From assembly GCA_916613615.1 (NCBI GenBank), contig OU744736.1:2338330-2402329 (forward strand): DNA of 64,000 bases, read 5' to 3'. Made by a program: the position numbers and the translations under genes. Origin of the DNA: Steromphala cineraria. Lineage: Eukaryota; Mollusca; Gastropoda; Trochida; Trochidae. This document shows positions 32,501 through 41,541 of the stretch, piece after piece; positions within the stretch are counted from its first letter, which is position 1, and each line of letters starts with the position of its first letter. Below the pieces are notes generated by a model. It saw only the letters and a program-made list of their open reading frames with translations. It ran no database searches and was not told the DNA's origin.

Positions 32501-35197
32501 TGTCCATTTACGTATTCATCACTTAGAACAGGGCTAGAGAAAGTCCGACGAACACCACAAATCACTGTAGGTATTGGAATAGGCACATTTAAACGAAAAC
32601 ACGTAGATATCCATCAGTGCTTTAACTTCTTGTTCAACTACCCTCAATTGAACTAGCTGCACTGCCCTGAATAGAAATTAGATGTGTCGATACTGAACTT
32701 TGGACAAAATCTATGTTGCTGTTACATTTGTCAAGTTGTTTGTAAACTTGGTCTTCTTGAAAACAATATTTACAAACATTTACGATATATTGTAGCCTAG
32801 GTACATGTACAGTATTCAAAGAGTGCCAAACACCTAGCTTCCTGTAAATTTTTTTAAGTGAAACCATACCTCAACACCTTCCTATCAGATGGTCGTTGTC
32901 GTGTGTTCATGACACTGATTGTAAGCAAAGGAGTATCAATGTGTTATAGTCCACTGATGAGCTCATCGATATGTGTGTTACAGGGCAGGATGGAAGGTGA
33001 GCCTCATCAACAGTTCAGATCCAGATTGGTGGAAGGTGAGATGGATAATTCTTCTCTCTTTATCTCGGTTTCTCATTTAATTATGCTCTTAATCTTGTGA
33101 TACCACGCTGTGTAGATCCGTCATTGCATCTAGCGAGTTATATACCTTTTGCGTGTCTCACAAGTGTAAAAATAAGTCAATCGTAAAATAACTCTCCAAG
33201 CTCTTCTGTGTGTCTGTGTACTTCTCCCTCTCTCTGTGTGTCTGTGTACTTCTCCCTCTCTCTGTGTGTCTGTGTACTTCTCCCTCTCTCTGTGTGTCTG
33301 TGTACTTCTCCCTCTCTCTGTGTGTCTGTGTACTTCTCCCTCTCTCTGTGTGTCTGTGTACTTCTCCCTCTCTCTGTGTGTCTGTGTACTTCTCCCTCTT
33401 TAACGTATTCTCCCCCTCTCTCTCTCTCGGTCACTTTTTCAGTGTTCTTTCACTCTCTGCTCCACTTCCCTTTCCCTAAAATGTCTTTTTGGTTTCGCTC
33501 TGTCTAACTATTTCCTGTCAGAATAAATCTGTTCTTTATTACCAGTAACAAGTGCGAATATCACCTTTCCATATGACACATGCTTTCGAGCAATTATCTC
33601 TATGTAATAACCGTTGTCACTTTTTTTCTTTTCTGACTCAGGGTCGGTGTAACGGCAAAGTAGGTTACTTTCCGGCCACGTATGTTCAGCGATTGGTCCC
33701 GGGGCAGAGAGTCTTCCAGGTGACACACACCATGAACCTCAGTGAGGGCGATAACGGCATGCGTCTCCATAAGGACCAGGTACGTACACGCACATACACA
33801 CACACACCATGTATTCAGACTTTCTAGATGCATTTATTTGTTACCAAAACAACTCACTGTCACAGTGAGATAACTCAATCAATCATGATATATTAAACCT
33901 CATTATAGCGGCTTAAACAATGTATCTACTTTACTACAGCAGTCTTCCTAGACTTTAGTAAAGCATTTGATACGGTCTGGAAAACAGGCTTGATACAAAA
34001 AGTTAAGAAAAAGGGCATACAAGGGGAAATGTTGGAAAATGATGATACCATGAAATAAATAAATAAATGAAGTCTAATAAATACTGTTTTGTATTTACTG
34101 TAGGCATTTGTCCACCAAGCAATGGGACATTCCATTTTGAAGAAAGGTTGAAGGCAGTTGCATTCACACCCACTGTTGCATAACTATGTTTTGATAAGGC
34201 TGTAAGCATTTGTCCCTGTAGGCGTTAGTGGATGCCACCGATTAAACAAACAACTCAATCAGAGAAACTGAAGAGATTACGTAAACCGGTTCACTGTGAC
34301 AGTCAAGCTCCGTACAACGATGAATAATCAACACTGCTGCGGAGCTTAGGAGAGACTCGGCGCACGGTAGCGGGCCACTAATTAATAAGTGTGATGCATC
34401 ACTTTTATCTTGGAGGCCGATGGACGGCTACTCGCTTTAACTGTCAGTCCTCAATAGCGGCCTTCGCTGATAACTTGGTTTTTTGGTTAACACTTTAAAG
34501 GGGAAGTAGCACGTTTTAAGAGGGAATATAAGGTGATGTCATGAAAATGAAAACTTATGGTTCCAATTGAAAGACAATGTTTTTAAATTAAATGGAGCAG
34601 TAGTAATTCAAATATATAACGAAGAGTTTAGCCATGCGATTTCTTTTTCTTACACAAAATGAATTAAAGGTGATCACAAAAAATGGCCGCCAATGGATTT
34701 TATGTGAATCTATATACTTTGTTCTCTGACTATGGATGATTGACTTGTGTAATGAGATTTTTGACACTGTCAAAATAATACATTTATAAATAACTTACAA
34801 TTATCAGTGAAAATTTTAAAATGTAAAATTATCTAAAAACGTGCTACTTCCCCTTTAAATCTTTGTATGTTTTATTTACAATAACAGCTTATCCATTTTG
34901 GACCTACCTTTATGTGTTAACTATATGTATCCTGATACTTGATAGGGCCTTTACTTTACTTCGCAATGGATTTATTAATGTTAAACTCTACGTGTAAATA
35001 GGCATAAAAGAAAATACTGAATCTGCAGGAAAGGCTTTACATGTTTTAATACTTTCTCCCTGATGTTTCACTTTTATTCTCCTCCAAACTTGCAGATCGT
35101 GGTTCAGATTGGCGAGGAAGTGAACGGAATGATCCACGTCCAGGCGCCCAACAGGAAACAGGCCATGTGTCCTCTCAAGTACCTACAGGAAGTCTGA
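11384..35197 (+). CDS. Stac: STAC-family adaptor gene (SH3 and cysteine-rich domain protein), 5' end outside the window
   Basis: Spliced model from nine exons: 11384-11545, 15710-15770, 17324-17482, 30566-30715, 31454-31590, 32065-32144, 32984-33035, 33642-33779, 35096-35197. All junctions use GT-AG and are phase-compatible. The product (about 346 residues seen) has a Lys/Ser-rich linker, an IDPVY motif typical of the STAC linker, a first SH3 domain (YVVLYNF, DPDWWK, GYFPATYVQRL) and a second SH3-like fold ending at a stop. Known for the family: STAC adaptors bind voltage-gated L-type calcium channels, slow their inactivation, and support excitation-contraction coupling in muscle; insects have one orthologue in muscle and neurons. 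Inference: the zinc-binding C1 domain is encoded upstream of base 1, because no H-C-C pattern is seen in 1-11383. Confidence is high for the family and moderate for the exact isoform. Confidence 0.88.
11873..12010 (-). mobile_element. tRNA-derived SINE, minus strand
   Basis: On the minus strand there is a perfect polymerase III B box GGTTCGAATCC (plus-strand 11894-11904). It is preceded at tRNA-like distance by a degenerate A box (TTAGCTTTTGG). The rest does not fold as a functional tRNA, so a SINE head or tRNA pseudogene is the better reading. Confidence 0.6.
14640..15660 (+). repeat. Degenerate short tandem repeat field (GTGTAGTG / ATGTAGCAA)
   Basis: About 1 kb is saturated with imperfect 10-13-bp units such as AATGTAGCAAAGTGTAGT, with no fixed period. 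Reverse-strand frames through it read as repetitive Leu/His/Tyr/Thr and are artefacts of the repeat. It ends just before the exon at 15710. Confidence 0.75.
15710..15770 (+). CDS. Stac: STAC coding exon: basic/acidic linker
   Basis: Acceptor CTGTTGCAG, donor GAAA|GTGAGT. Phase 0 in, phase 1 out, 20 full codons: KKGSIKRKDSKEQEEFEPEE. The split codon with the next exon gives Ser. It is charged, low-complexity linker, assigned by phase and consensus splice sites. Confidence 0.8.
15771..17323 (+). other. STAC intron, 1.55 kb
   Basis: It carries the SINE at 16613-16864. Otherwise it is AT-rich sequence with no recognised feature. Confidence 0.6.
16613..16864 (+). mobile_element. tRNA-derived SINE, nearly complete
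   Basis: The head starts GGGGGCTGAATAGCGCAGTGG, with a perfect A box TAGCGCAGTGG (16623-16633) and a degenerate B box near 16650. A body follows (GTTTCTCCCTGCAATAATAA) and a tail ending near TTAAAGCCCC. Head plus conserved body is the layout of molluscan/deuterostome tRNA SINEs; the exact family cannot be named without a library search. Confidence 0.75.
17324..17482 (+). CDS. Stac: STAC coding exon with the conserved IDPVY motif
   Basis: Acceptor TGTTTGCAG, donor CTCAG|GTGAGT. Phase 1 in and 1 out. It encodes (S)HEIDPVYSLLKCAADLPKS and then a Ser/Thr-rich tail. The (V/I)DPVY-x-x-L block is the conserved linker element between the C1 and SH3 domains in vertebrate STAC1/2, which supports the family call independently of the SH3 exons. 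Its donor has been tandemly copied downstream (17631-18066). Confidence 0.88.
17621..18085 (+). repeat. Four degenerate copies of the 17482 exon-intron boundary
   Basis: After the true donor, further CTCAG|GTNAGTAT boundaries occur at 17632/17633, 17799/17800, 17897/17898 and 18052/18053. Each is preceded by a T/C-rich tract and followed by copies of intron sequence (GCTTACCTATACAGGTGAAA, CAATTGGTCT). Period is roughly 95-165 bp. An AT dinucleotide run (about 17871-17886) interrupts the third copy. Confidence 0.8.
21864..21991 (+). CDS. Possible alternative last exon of STAC
   Basis: Strong acceptor CTCCTCTTTTGTAG at 21863. Entering in phase 1 from the 17482 donor gives Gly and then 41 codons before TGA. 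It is Ser/Lys-rich with coding-like composition (VPNSLGSDFKQYYKLTSPGG). The only internal exit donor (CAA|GTTTGA) is weak and leaves in phase 0, which does not match the next exon, so a terminal exon is the simplest reading. Such an isoform would lack both SH3 domains. No homology is recognised. Confidence 0.35.
22640..22725 (+). mobile_element. tRNA-like SINE head
   Basis: A box TGGCACAGTGG at 22658-22668, then a B box-like GGTTGAATCCT at 22700-22710, spaced as in a tRNA promoter. It is followed by CTGACTAACATCTC with no recognised body. Confidence 0.45.
25279..25311 (+). CDS. Stac: Possible 33-nt cassette exon of STAC
   Basis: The acceptor is CTCCTGTCTTTACCCAG and the donor is GGCT|GTGAGT. 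Phase is 1 in and 1 out, matching both the 17482 exit and the 30566 entry. It would insert A-IPVPGVATAG between the Ser-rich tail and the next exon without changing frame. The evidence is splice-site quality and phase only. Confidence 0.45.
26077..26178. mobile_element. Hairpin element, Penelope-like terminal sequence
   Basis: The 31-bp arms (26077-26107 and 26148-26178) have one mismatch. The loop contains ACACCGAAACGTTGCAATC and AATAAAG. GAGAGGCATTTAGAA just upstream is shared with the 53368-53561 element, so the two are one family. Penelope-like origin is inferred from the CCGAAACGT plus AATAAAGA-GTTGA arrangement. Confidence 0.55.
27040..27420 (+). repeat. Degenerate 36-bp minisatellite
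   Basis: About eleven divergent units of the type TTCTGCTTCTAAGTATACGA followed by TCCAACTCTTTAAATG. Because 36 is a multiple of three, plus-strand frames stay open and read as a 12-residue repeat. It sits in an intron and has no support as coding. Confidence 0.8.
27565..27722 (+). repeat. Near-perfect block of the same 36-bp minisatellite
   Basis: Four almost identical units, TCTAAGTATACGATCCAAGT then CTTCAAATGTTCTGCT. Homogeneity here against the degenerate 27040-27420 block indicates recent local expansion. Both strands stay open through it for the period reason above. Confidence 0.85.
30470..30560 (-). mobile_element. Penelope-like terminal scrap next to an exon
   Basis: On the minus strand it reads ACCGAAACGTCGTTATTGTT, then ACAATAAAGAAGTTGATCAT, matching the shared block of the 53-kb hairpin. 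It lies immediately upstream of the exon at 30566, within the distance where branch point and pyrimidine tract would be. Confidence 0.5.
30566..30715 (+). CDS. Stac: STAC coding exon: Ser/Lys-rich linker
   Basis: Acceptor GAATTGCAG, donor GGAG|GTAACA. Phase 1 in and 1 out, 49 full codons. It encodes RRKKLNARMKSFSLDTPDPP and then a Lys/Ser tract. The basic Ser-containing segment looks like a phosphorylatable linker. A second AG ten bases in (CCCACAG at 30575) would change the frame and is less likely. Confidence 0.82.
30716..31453 (+). other. STAC intron, 0.74 kb
   Basis: AT-rich, with a plausible pyrimidine tract before 31454. Nothing else is recognised. Confidence 0.6.
31454..31590 (+). CDS. 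Stac: STAC coding exon: linker before SH3
   Basis: Acceptor CTCTTGCAG, donor TCCG|GTTTGT (weak). Phase 1 in, 0 out. It encodes PSSPVDVMTSSSSYRRKMAF and on through a Ser/Arg-rich stretch ending PSPLQSP. Phase and the direct join to the SH3 exon support it. Confidence 0.83.
31591..32064 (+). other. STAC intron, 0.47 kb
   Basis: No recognised feature beyond splice signals. Confidence 0.55.
32065..32144 (+). CDS. Stac: STAC coding exon: start of first SH3 domain
   Basis: Acceptor CTATTTCAG, donor CTCAG|GTTATA. Phase 0 in, 2 out. It encodes KSKRKDTDMYVVLYNFRGKE, then KDDMDL. VVLYNF is the ALYDY-type first strand and DDMDL the acidic RT loop of an SH3 domain. Confidence 0.9.
32145..32983 (+). other. 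STAC intron within the SH3 domain
   Basis: AT-rich; no repeats or exons recognised. Confidence 0.55.
32984..33035 (+). CDS. Stac: STAC coding exon: SH3 RT and n-Src loops
   Basis: Acceptor GTGTTACAG, donor GGAAG|GTGAGA. Phase 2 in, 0 out, 17 codons: AGWKVSLINSSDPDWWK. The DWWK block carries the conserved Trp of the SH3 ligand groove. Although only 52 nt long, its fit between flanking SH3 exons is exact. Confidence 0.9.
33036..33641 (+). other. STAC intron with pyrimidine minisatellite
   Basis: It holds the 28-bp repeat at 33205-33400 and then a long T/C-rich region leading to the acceptor at 33641. Confidence 0.6.
33205..33400 (+). repeat. 28-bp pyrimidine-rich minisatellite, seven near-identical units
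   Basis: The unit is TCTGTGTGTCTGTGTACTTC followed by TCCCTCTC. It creates open frames on both strands that are repeat artefacts. It extends a pyrimidine-rich region upstream of the exon at 33642. Confidence 0.92.
33642..33779 (+). CDS. Stac: STAC coding exon: end of SH3-1 and start of SH3-2
   Basis: Acceptor CTGACTCAG, donor ACCAG|GTACGT. Phase 0 in and out, 46 codons. KVGYFPATYVQRL is the canonical C-terminal SH3 block (GxFPxxYV). It continues into VFQVTHTMNLSEGDNGMRLH, the first strands of the second SH3-like fold characteristic of STAC proteins. Confidence 0.92.
33933..34070 (+). mobile_element. LINE reverse transcriptase fragment fused to a 3' tail
   Basis: The plus-strand frame reads TAVFLDFSKAFDTVWKTGL, the conserved RT block with the first catalytic Asp. 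About 25 codons later it meets ACCATGAAATAAATAAATAA, a LINE-like 3' tail with ATAA repeats. The rest of the RT domain is missing, so it is an internally deleted, dead copy. It is a different family from the LINE at 45643-47323. Confidence 0.7.
34499..34854 (+). mobile_element. TTAA MITE, copy 5 (356 bp, intact)
   Basis: TTAA at 34495-34498 and 34855-34858. Both terminal repeats carry the same change from the family consensus (GGGGAAGTAGCACG and CGTGCTACTTCCCC), so the inverted repeat still pairs. It lies in the last STAC intron. Confidence 0.88.
35096..35197 (+). CDS. Stac: STAC last coding exon: second SH3-like fold and stop
   Basis: Acceptor CAAACTTGCAG, stop TGA at 35195-35197, 33 residues. 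It begins IVVQIGEEVNGMIHVQAPNR and ends CPLKYLQEV, matching the family C-terminus (strands of the second SH3 fold, ending in a hydrophobic-Leu-x-x-hydrophobic tail). Confidence 0.92.
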   Translation: MVVQIGEEVNGMIHVQAPNRKQAMCPLKYLQEV

Positions 35198-38098
35198 TAC
35201 ACGCATGCGCTAATACCTCCCCACTTCCGGTGGAATCACCCTCTGATCTACCATGCCGACCACGTAGTCGATTCAACCACCAGTCGGTCACGAAACGCAC
35301 GTGCTGTACAAAATATTGCACCAACCGGCATCTGCATACAACGAAACAGCCTCAGTCACTGCTCGCTGACGTTCAAGGCTCTCAATAGTTCCTACTTATA
35401 TAGAAGAAATTGAATCTACAATCCCCCGGTGGATTTACCTATAGCGCATGTTCGTGTATGTGTGAGTGCGCGTGTGTGAATTCCTGAATGAGCCTATGTG
35501 AATGCGCATAATCATAGTGGTTGTCGCAGATACTTTGAATTTCCTCTAGCGTCGGAACCCTCCGCAGCAAGATGGAGGATAAACCAAAGTGTATCTAGAG
35601 ACAATCTGAGATGAAGCTTAGTCGCTCGTGTCTCATAGTTTTGGGAAACCAATCAAAAGATGCCAAACACATTATGCTGTGCCCAAATATGGATGATAAG
35701 CAAAGTTCCAGTGATTCCTTAAGGAGTTTCGGTGTTTATGGGTGATATTTTGATATTTGTGATCTAGATTTTGTCGACGATGTAGATATTGTGTTTTTTC
35801 AGTGTATTCTACATAGAGTTGTGACACTAACACAAGCCGTAGTCTTTCTGTGCAGACTACTGTACCAGTGTTGGGCTCTGCGCCTGTACATATTCGTGAT
35901 CTCACCTCTGCGTTTGTCTGGCTCCGTTCCTCGACGTTTACGACAATCTCACACAGTATTACTTCCATTGAGGAGACACGCAGTGTTCGGAGTCGCCTAT
36001 TGCTAGACTCTTTGCATCAACTCATCAGCTTTTCAACTTCATGTCACCATGATTAAATGATTAGTTCAACACTTGTTGTTTTAAAAGTAAAAAAGGATAC
36101 CGTGTGTATTTACAGGTTTAGCTTACTCCAGGGTGTGGACAAGTCGTTTATATGATGTGTGTGTAGGTTCAGGATTCAGCTGGTCTGACCTGACGTGACC
36201 CGGAAGTGATTTACCTGAAGGAACCAAACCTTACCAAGAATGGGTGTACATGAAAGTACTCGGGTAAATATCTGAAAAAGAAATAACCTGACGGAATCCG
36301 TATGTGTTTGTCAGAAAGACCCAGATGTAAATTATCTAAAGAGGAACATGAACTGGGTTACCTCAAAGGAACTGGAAGTGATTTACCTGAGTGGAAGAGA
36401 TTCGATGAAAAGAATACAGAAGTGATCATTTCCTAAATTGATTATTCTTCAGTAGAAATACAACTGACAGTGGCTGTGAAAGGAATGTATATCTTATCAT
36501 GCAACCTATTTCTCTATTCAACGTGCGGTGATCAATCAGTTTGACTTCTTATTGTGCTTGCCAATGGAGTACCTTTGGACTATGGATGTTCTTCAATGTA
36601 TGTTGTTGTGTCCACTCCACTCCATACTGAAGTTTCTATGGAAGAACCAACTATGTGTGGAGAGGATGGCCGTGTCCATGTTGTATGAGTTCATTTTTTC
36701 ACCAGCAGTTCGGTGTTTGTCCCGTGTTTTACAAAGTTTATTTCAGATTTGATTTACATTTGAATGTTTGCAAATTGGCATTTTGAGATATGATACACTT
36801 AGTGTTTTTTATCTTCTTATCTTTTATTAAGATGCATATTGTGATGTTTCTACCATTTCTGATGAGGGGCACTCATTCAACAGCTATGTTGTTCATGATT
36901 TATATTATGTTTAGGTTTTGTTGTACAAAGATTTTGATGTCTGTAGACTTTTCACATTGAAGTTATTAAGTGACTCATATCAAGAAGACTTTGTTTTAAA
37001 ACTCTTTGTATGGAAGACATTTTGTTTCAATAACGTCTCTTTGAAACATTTACGGAATGGAAGAAATTTATATCATATTAATTATATTATATAATTGAAG
37101 AGCCAAACACTTTGCTATCCGCAATTTTTCACATCAAATATGATTTATTATCAAAGGATGAGTGTCATTAGTATAAACAATTCATGCGAACTTAAATTCA
37201 GATGTATCAAACTATCGTCGGAGATAATGATATTCAAGAAATCTAATCATTTAAACGTATGTGCTTTAACTGCATCATTCAAGCCTTATGATCTGACCTT
37301 GCAAGACTGTAACCCATTTGACCCATTTGCTGAGAAGTTCTTTGCATACTCTCCTCATGTCAAGTATTTATTACTTCAACATGTAATTATTCATGTGCTT
37401 GTAATTATTAATTTTGCAACATGCGAGAGGCTATAATTATATGATGATATAACCTAATTGGTACGTTACGTTAGCTATTCGAATTAATATTGATGAATGT
37501 GAGTGTAAAAGCTATGGGTTAACATTCCAGGACGTAAGTGTCCTTCCTGAACAGGTCGCTAGCTGGTTAGAATTTTAGAAGACACGAACACAAGTGCAAT
37601 CGTTAGGAAAGATACCGTAAGAAATTTAATTTGAAGGGCCATTCATTGTTCCTTAGTGGGAAAACATGGGAGACTTATGGTGTTATTTTGTATGAGAAGA
37701 AAATGTCTCTATGAAACGTTTCTGTAATTATCAAGCAGGAAATGGGTACATGGTCAATGGTGTGTTGGTGATGACCTTCCAGCGACATATGTATAAGTTT
37801 TGGTCAGTCCAACGTAAAAATATTGGTAGCACCTTACATACATCTGGTGGATTGAAATGTGCCCCGTATAAAATATTGAGAGCGCATTATCATTGTGATT
37901 CTCCATGAAATGTTTTTATTGTTTGTTTCACATTTTGTGGTGGATGTTGACCGTAAGCACCGCATTTGTCTCTTAGAAATAATATAGTTAGAAGAAAGAT
38001 ACACAGGGGACACGTTGTATCGTTGACCGTATAGTAAGCACACTCTTGCGTCCCTTCAAAACGTTATATAGTTAGAAAATATGTATCAAGTCATGAAC
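35198..38098 (+). other. STAC 3' UTR and downstream DNA
   Basis: The transcript must continue past 35197, but no convincing AATAAA is seen nearby; an ATTAAA at about 36053 is one candidate. A GGAAGTGATTTACCTGA block occurs twice (near 36202 and 36372). No coding signal is recognised. Confidence 0.45.
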
Positions 38099-38100
38099 TA

Positions 38101-39029
38101 CACTCAGGGGCAAAAAAAAAAACGATACAAAAGTTTAAAGAGAATACAAAATCATGTTGTCAGAAAATGGAATACATCTTTGGATGTCTGTCCATACACA
38201 TTTTGATCTTGAAGTAGGTGAAGAAACGAGATGTATTAATGTATATTCATTGTAAAAAGTGGTGGTTTTTACCAGTAAAAGTTGTCTGATATACAATACT
38301 ATTACAATATTAAAGTAGATATCGGTTGCTGTAATGAGTGAGATTCCCCTCTTTCAAGTGGCCCGAAGAATCTTTAGTATTAGCCTTTTAAACATAAATT
38401 CACTATTAAGAGTAGTATTGGCCTTTAAAACATGATTAATTTCAAAACAGCAGATTTGTAAAAAAAAAAAAAAATGTAAAAAGCTTTTGAAAATCAGGCC
38501 TGTGTAAACTGTTATGGCCGCTCTATTTAGAAGTGTTTCTTTTACAGACTGAACTCACAAGAATCTCAGATGAACTCCAAAATTATTTGATAATGACCTT
38601 TTTTTTTGGTAAGTGAAAGTCAACTTTGAACAAACATTTTTGCTTTCATACTCTGAAATCTAATGTTTGTCACATAGTTTGGACACACCAAAGAATCAGT
38701 AGCATTGCATTATGAAAAGCATAGTCATTTTATACGAGCATTGTTAAAGCAATACATTTAAGTTATAAGTGATTGTGATGGTATATTAAATCATGTCTAA
38801 CGAAGGGCGCGCAAAATGTCATTTTCAACTCTTCTATATCTTAATTCTGGAGATATCAAAATCGCCGATTTCTTTAACTGGTTGAAAGACCTTTCAGGCT
38901 TTTGTTCTCAGAAACAAAACAAAAATCGATTAAAAATTATATACTGAGCTTCAATTGATGACATGACGTAACCATGCTTCAGTAATACTTAACACTTTTA
39001 GATCGTGTCGTTTCTTTTGCTCCCGAGTG
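38101..39029. mobile_element. Non-autonomous Tc1/mariner-type element (929 bp)
   Basis: The ends are inverted: left CACTCAGGGGCAAAA followed by AACGATAC; right, read in reverse, CACTCGGGAGCAAAAGAAAC then GACAC. TA flanks both ends (38099-38100, 39030-39031). No transposase frame is present. Superfamily is inferred from the TA target and terminal sequence. Confidence 0.65.
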
Positions 39030-39031
39030 TA

Positions 39032-41541
39032 CTTTAACATTTAGCTAGAAAACTACACGTGTCACGACGCACTGACTAAAAGACACGCACAATCAAGGGG
39101 TGTCAGGATGAACCTTGTCTCATTCCTGCATCCGGGTTAGTATAGTGTATCGACATATATGCAATGCTTGAATTTTCGTGAAACAGGTAAGAGATATCTT
39201 TGTAATCATTTTTAAAGAAAAATCTGTCTAGATTAATCGGATTGCCAGGGTAAATGTACTCTGTAAGTATATGATATACAAGAGAACATATGATATCGTT
39301 TTCATAACAATCAGAGAAGGTATGTTGAAGTATGGGTGTAATGTATTGTATTTTCCATGCATTAAGAATGACAAAGGTTTTCCAACTTCTTCTGAAATGT
39401 TTCAAAAACCAAATAAAGACCATGACCATTACGTTATTATCATGCACCGGAAAAGTAAACATTTAACAATTTCCTGAATTTGTATCATTAAAATGTATTT
39501 ATCACAAAGCGCCGTTTAATTTAACTGCAATATCTCTGCGATAGAAATAAAATCGAAAACACGAAACACAAACCGATTGGCAAGATATGATGCTTTATGT
39601 TCAGTATCTATTGTAAATGATATTTATATTGCAGTGACCCAATTGTAATGTATTGAAAGGAAGACTGATTCATTAATTTAGTTCTTTGATAACAAACATA
39701 GCTAACGTAGTGTTGAAATAACGTGTGAGATATATCTGTGATATCTACTTGTGTCAATCACTCTCTCTTAGATATGATTGGTCGGCGGGACTGGGAAACG
39801 AAAGATGATTGCTTGAAGAGATAAAACATTTGTTTGTGTATGTCTGTTTAGAATAATGTAATCATTTTAATACGTAATGCTGTATGGAATGTTTTATAAG
39901 AAGTGACTGGTAACAGTACGATTTCAACAAAATGAAACTTATTTGATGAATTTGTCGTTAACTGATAATGGGTAGTATGGGATAATTTGTTTAAACGTCG
40001 CATATATTCATATATTTGTCAATCTTTTTATATACAGAAAAGTACAAGAACGTAAACAGAATTACCCCTGGTGAGACAAAGTGTAAGATAGATTACTTAG
40101 ATTATTTAAAGTTGCCTTTAAAGGTAGAATATGTGGTAATACCATATGATTTCACGAAAATGTCTTGCTTTTTTTTTCAGTCTGTTTTAAATGTCTTAAA
40201 TTTGAGATCTATTGATTTATGACTTCAGTTTTTATACGTCATAACATCTTTAGTTGGAACTTGTTTCGGTAGAATGTCTCGTATTCCCTTTAAAGCGCAG
40301 ATGTAAAGTGCAGCCTCTCTGATTTTTTTCAACATTACATAGAGACAAAACTCTTTTCCGACAATGCAGAGGAAAATCATGAACTGTAAAAAAAAGTTTT
40401 GTATCATGATTAGAATAACGCTCATCTGTATTGGAATACTTTTGTATTTTATTGTTAACATTATCATCGTTGAAGTTTAGTTTCGTTGATTATATATATG
40501 CATTGATGCTTTTGTAAATGCTTCTTTGTTAAGAAATGAATTCAAAGAGTTAGCAATGAGATCTTTACGAAACTTTCACTTAATTTGGAGATTCAAACCG
40601 ATGCAATCTTGCCAATTTATTCTAGATTCATTTTGAGTTTGTGTTTTTGTTTTCATGAATTGTTGTTTTCTTCATTTCTTAAAAACAGCATCTGGTAAAT
40701 TCTCAAAACAACATGGTCGTAGTTGTAATATAATGTTATGTTTCTCATTACTGCAAATATCATACCGATTTCACATGTTCTTAAAAATTGATGTTTTGAG
40801 AAATTCATTCATTTTATCAAAGTGTGTCATTCGCCTACTCAGAATGCTGTTCAACTCATTACGACAAATTAAACAAACAACTTTAGTTTATATAATTTTC
40901 TGTATAGATTAACCTCTGTCTTGCTTCGACTCATCGATAAACTACTGAAAAGAAGTAAATGGTCTTACCTACAGCTGCGTACTTTAAGTTTGTTCATTTA
41001 CCAACTTCATGTAGTGTTATATGATGCAACGCTGGGTAGTCGTGTAGGCTAGAGTTAAAGAGGAAGAGTCAGTAAAATTAATTGTACGTTAACATATTTG
41101 TACGCAATTCCTAACAGTTAACTGAAAGATTTTTACCAGGTCATCGAAGTGACCAGGTGTCAGAATTTCGAAAACCCTAATGTTTTTTTATCTATATAAA
41201 TACTACAAATGCGATAAACAGCTTCAAAAGAGGTCGTATTTGTTCCTTTCCACTTAGTCTTTGTAATTGTGCTCTGTTTCATCGATGAGTCAATTTGAAA
41301 TTTAAATGGAAATTTAAGAAACAAAATTTGCCAGAGAAACAAAGGCGATCAAAAACAACTTGAAGAATGGTTAATTTACTCATGTACAATGCATGATTCG
41401 TTGTCAGTTCTGCTAAATATACGAACTTGATATCCAAATTTAACAAGAGGACATAACATTTGCTCTAAGATACACCAGCGAGTTAACAAGTTAAAGGTAC
41501 GCAGCTGTATACTGACATCCTTATAGATGAAGAACCATTGC
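39032..41541. other. Intergenic, nothing recognised
   Basis: AT-rich DNA with several chance open frames on both strands. No domain, repeat or RNA signal I can support. Confidence 0.5.

Larger units (their letters stand above)
33780..35095 (+). other. Last STAC intron, with transposon insertions
   Basis: It carries a LINE reverse transcriptase scrap (33933-34070) and MITE copy 5 (34499-34854). About 34260-34480 is more GC-rich than its surroundings but not recognised. Confidence 0.6.

Noticed and set aside
33177..33507. Overlapping frames on both strands of 85-99 codons
   Set aside because: Artefacts of the 28-bp minisatellite; low-complexity on both strands.
39103..39462. 119-codon minus-strand frame
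   Set aside because: No homology, intergenic, with an equally long unsupported frame opposite it.
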